From positions 1,612,001-1,676,000 of the forward strand of contig NZ_CP137573.1 in assembly GCF_033343995.1 (NCBI RefSeq): a DNA stretch of 64,000 nucleotides, in the 5' to 3' direction. A program made the translations under genes and the position numbers. The DNA comes from Streptomyces sp. HUAS YS2 (lineage in GTDB: Bacteria; Actinomycetota; Actinomycetes; Streptomycetales; Streptomycetaceae). Position 1 is the stretch's first letter. Each line of letters starts with the position of its first letter. Below are positions 62,589 to 64,000 of this stretch, in pieces. A model generated the notes under the pieces. That model did no database searches, was not told where the DNA came from, and saw nothing but the letters and a program-made list of their open reading frames with translations.

Positions 62589-64000
62589 TCAGTCCTCGAC
62601 GGGTCCCAGGTCGGGTGTGCCGCGGAGTGCCACCGTCCGGGTGGTGGAACCGTGCAGTTCGAGGACGGTGACCTCGTTACGCCCCGCGCGCAGGACCGGG
62701 CCGGGGACGTAGAGCGTGGTCTGCGGGCCCCGGGACCAGTAGCGGCCGAGCGCGAAGCCGTTGATCCACACCTGGCCCTTGGTCCAGCCGTCCAGGGCGA
62801 CGAAGCCGTCGGCCGGGCGGGCGATGTCCACGTGTCCGCGGTGGAAGGCCGGGCCGACCGGGGGCGCGGAGGGGTCCAGAGCCGTGTAGGACGGCGCGCT
62901 CGGGTCGTCCAGCGGCAGCGGACGGCTGTGCCAGCCGACGAGGGGCAGGCCGTTGGCGGTGACGGCACCGTGCAGGCCCTTGCGGTCGTGCATGGCCCGG
63001 CCGTAGTTGACGCGGCCCTGGTTCTCGACGAGTACGGCCAGGTGGGCGCCGCGTCGGGGAACGAAGAAGGTGAGCGCGTGCTCGTGGTTCTCCCGCTCCA
63101 GGACGCCGACCGGCTGCCCGTCGACGAAGACCTGGGCGCGGTCGCGCACCTCTCCGACGCGGAGCACGGTGCGGCCGGCGTCCGGGAGGGTCGTCTCGTA
63201 CAGGACGAATCCGAAGGACTGGCCCAGCTGTTCCATGGTGACCGGCCGGTCGGCGTGCACCGCGAGGCCGCCGAGCCGCTCGGCCTGATCCAGGAGCCCG
63301 GCGCAGGAGGTGAGTTCGGCGACGGCCGGGGCGAGCTTGGGCGCGGGGGCGGGGACCGGCTCTTCGGGGACGGGCGCGTATCGGGCGATGACCTCGCGGA
63401 AGGCCGCGTACTTGGGGCCGGGGTCGCCGGCCTCGTCCAGCGGGGCGTCGTAGTCGTAGGAGGTGACGGTGGGGCGGTACGTACCCTTGTCGTTGGCGCC
63501 GTTGGTGAAGCCGAAGTTGGTGCCGCCGTGGAACATGTAGAGGTTGACCGAGGCGCCGGCCGCCAGCAGCCGGTCGAGGTCGGCCGCCGCGTCCTCCGCG
63601 CTGCGGGTGACATGGGTGCCGCCCCAGCGGTCGAACCAGCCGATCCAGAACTCGGAGCACATCAGCGGGCCTTCGGGCTGCCGGGTGCGCAGTTCGGCGA
63701 GCCCGGCGTCCACGCGGCTGCCGAAGTTGACCGTACGCAGGACGCCGTCGAGGCCGCCGCGCTCGAGGTCGGAGGGCTGGTCGCAGGTGAAGAGCGGAAC
63801 GTCCACGCCGTGCCGGTGCAGCAGGTCGGCCAGGTCGGCGAGGTAGCCGGAGTCGTCGCCGTAGGCGCCGTACTCGTTCTCCAGCTGGACGGCGACGACG
63901 GGTCCGCCGCGGGTCGCGAGGTACGGGCCCACGGTCGCCAGGAGGGATTCGAGGTAGTCGTCCACCGCCTTCAGGAAGCGGGGATCGCGGCTGCGCAGCT
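62589..64000 (-). CDS. GH35 beta-galactosidase, C-terminal part
   Basis: Partial: the start lies beyond the right edge and 470 codons are visible, about four fifths of the usual ~590. The catalytic barrel shows the acid/base Glu in VVAVQLENEYGAYG and the nucleophile Glu in PLMCSEFWIGWFDRWGG, followed by ASVNLYMFHGGTNFGFTNGA and the C-terminal jelly-roll part ending in GTPDLGPVED. It removes terminal beta-galactose. First gene seen of the operon GH35-GH38-DUF5054-LAL regulator; upstream genes, perhaps a sugar ABC transporter, would lie to the right. Confidence 0.95.
   Translation of the reverse strand, partial: LRSRDPRFLKAVDDYLESLLATVGPYLATRGGPVVAVQLENEYGAYGDDSGYLADLADLLHRHGVDVPLFTCDQPSDLERGGLDGVLRTVNFGSRVDAGLAELRTRQPEGPLMCSEFWIGWFDRWGGTHVTRSAEDAAADLDRLLAAGASVNLYMFHGGTNFGFTNGANDKGTYRPTVTSYDYDAPLDEAGDPGPKYAAFREVIARYAPVPEEPVPAPAPKLAPAVAELTSCAGLLDQAERLGGLAVHADRPVTMEQLGQSFGFVLYETTLPDAGRTVLRVGEVRDRAQVFVDGQPVGVLERENHEHALTFFVPRRGAHLAVLVENQGRVNYGRAMHDRKGLHGAVTANGLPLVGWHSRPLPLDDPSAPSYTALDPSAPPVGPAFHRGHVDIARPADGFVALDGWTKGQVWINGFALGRYWSRGPQTTLYVPGPVLRAGRNEVTVLELHGSTTRTVALRGTPDLGPVED

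Overview
The window is high-GC actinobacterial chromosome, almost certainly Streptomyces. Signs are the very GC-rich third codon positions, frequent GTG/TTG starts, LuxR-type AAA+ regulators, a SpoIIE/RsbW sensor phosphatase, and gene content matching streptomycete purine and glyoxylate catabolism. I recognise 41 protein genes (two cut by the window edges), a set of hairpin terminators and several shared promoter/operator motifs. I saw no tRNA, rRNA, CRISPR array or insertion sequence.

Region by region. 1-9.9 kb looks like a phage-defence patch: a DUF4011 superfamily-1 helicase (cut at the left edge), a very large NERD + double kinase protein of the PglW family, and, on the other strand, a small membrane protein and a DUF2075 nuclease-helicase. 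9.9-13.5 kb holds a large unknown protein, a fibronectin-III lipoprotein and another unknown. 13.5-21.7 kb (minus strand) is purine catabolism: Asp/Glu racemase-family protein, two NCS2 purine permeases, 8-oxoguanine/guanine-type deaminase, urate oxidase, 5-hydroxyisourate hydrolase and OHCU decarboxylase, then a small HTH protein and a thiamine-binding-like protein. 21.7-26.1 kb is a MacB-type export operon (lipoprotein, HlyD-like adaptor, ATPase, permease) next to a small secreted Cys-rich protein. 26.5-34.6 kb is the glyoxylate branch: hydroxypyruvate isomerase, tartronate semialdehyde reductase, catalase and, divergently, glyoxylate carboligase, with an MFS transporter/ArsR-type regulator pair inserted. 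34.7-45.5 kb is mixed: zinc-ribbon/REase-like protein, TIGR04222 membrane protein, GNAT, two AMP-forming ligases, GAF-LuxR, winged-helix protein, CorA and a PLP decarboxylase. 45.5-50.7 kb is a divergent AAA-LuxR regulator and SpoIIE phosphatase. 50.7-64 kb is a glycan-degradation locus: secreted protein, GH5, AAA-LuxR, DUF5054, GH38 mannosidase and GH35 galactosidase (cut at the right edge).

How it works together. Purines are imported, deaminated and oxidised through urate to allantoin. Glyoxylate from allantoin is condensed by Gcl to tartronate semialdehyde, then isomerised or reduced to glycerate. Catalase can remove the peroxide made by urate oxidase. The sequence supports this wiring. 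A 15-bp palindrome TCAACA-N3-TGTTGA overlaps the -35 box of both the uraD operon and the catalase gene. Paired TTCCG-N5-CGGAA-type sites, 21 bp apart, sit just after the -10 boxes of both hyi-glxR and gcl.

The best candidates for something undescribed are the PglW-like kinase/DUF4011 helicase pair without visible PglX, PglY or PglZ partners, and the shared 11-bp-phased ATGAGA repeats that link the export operon to the secreted Cys-rich protein. Calls rest on reading the sequence and remembered family signatures; no searches were run.
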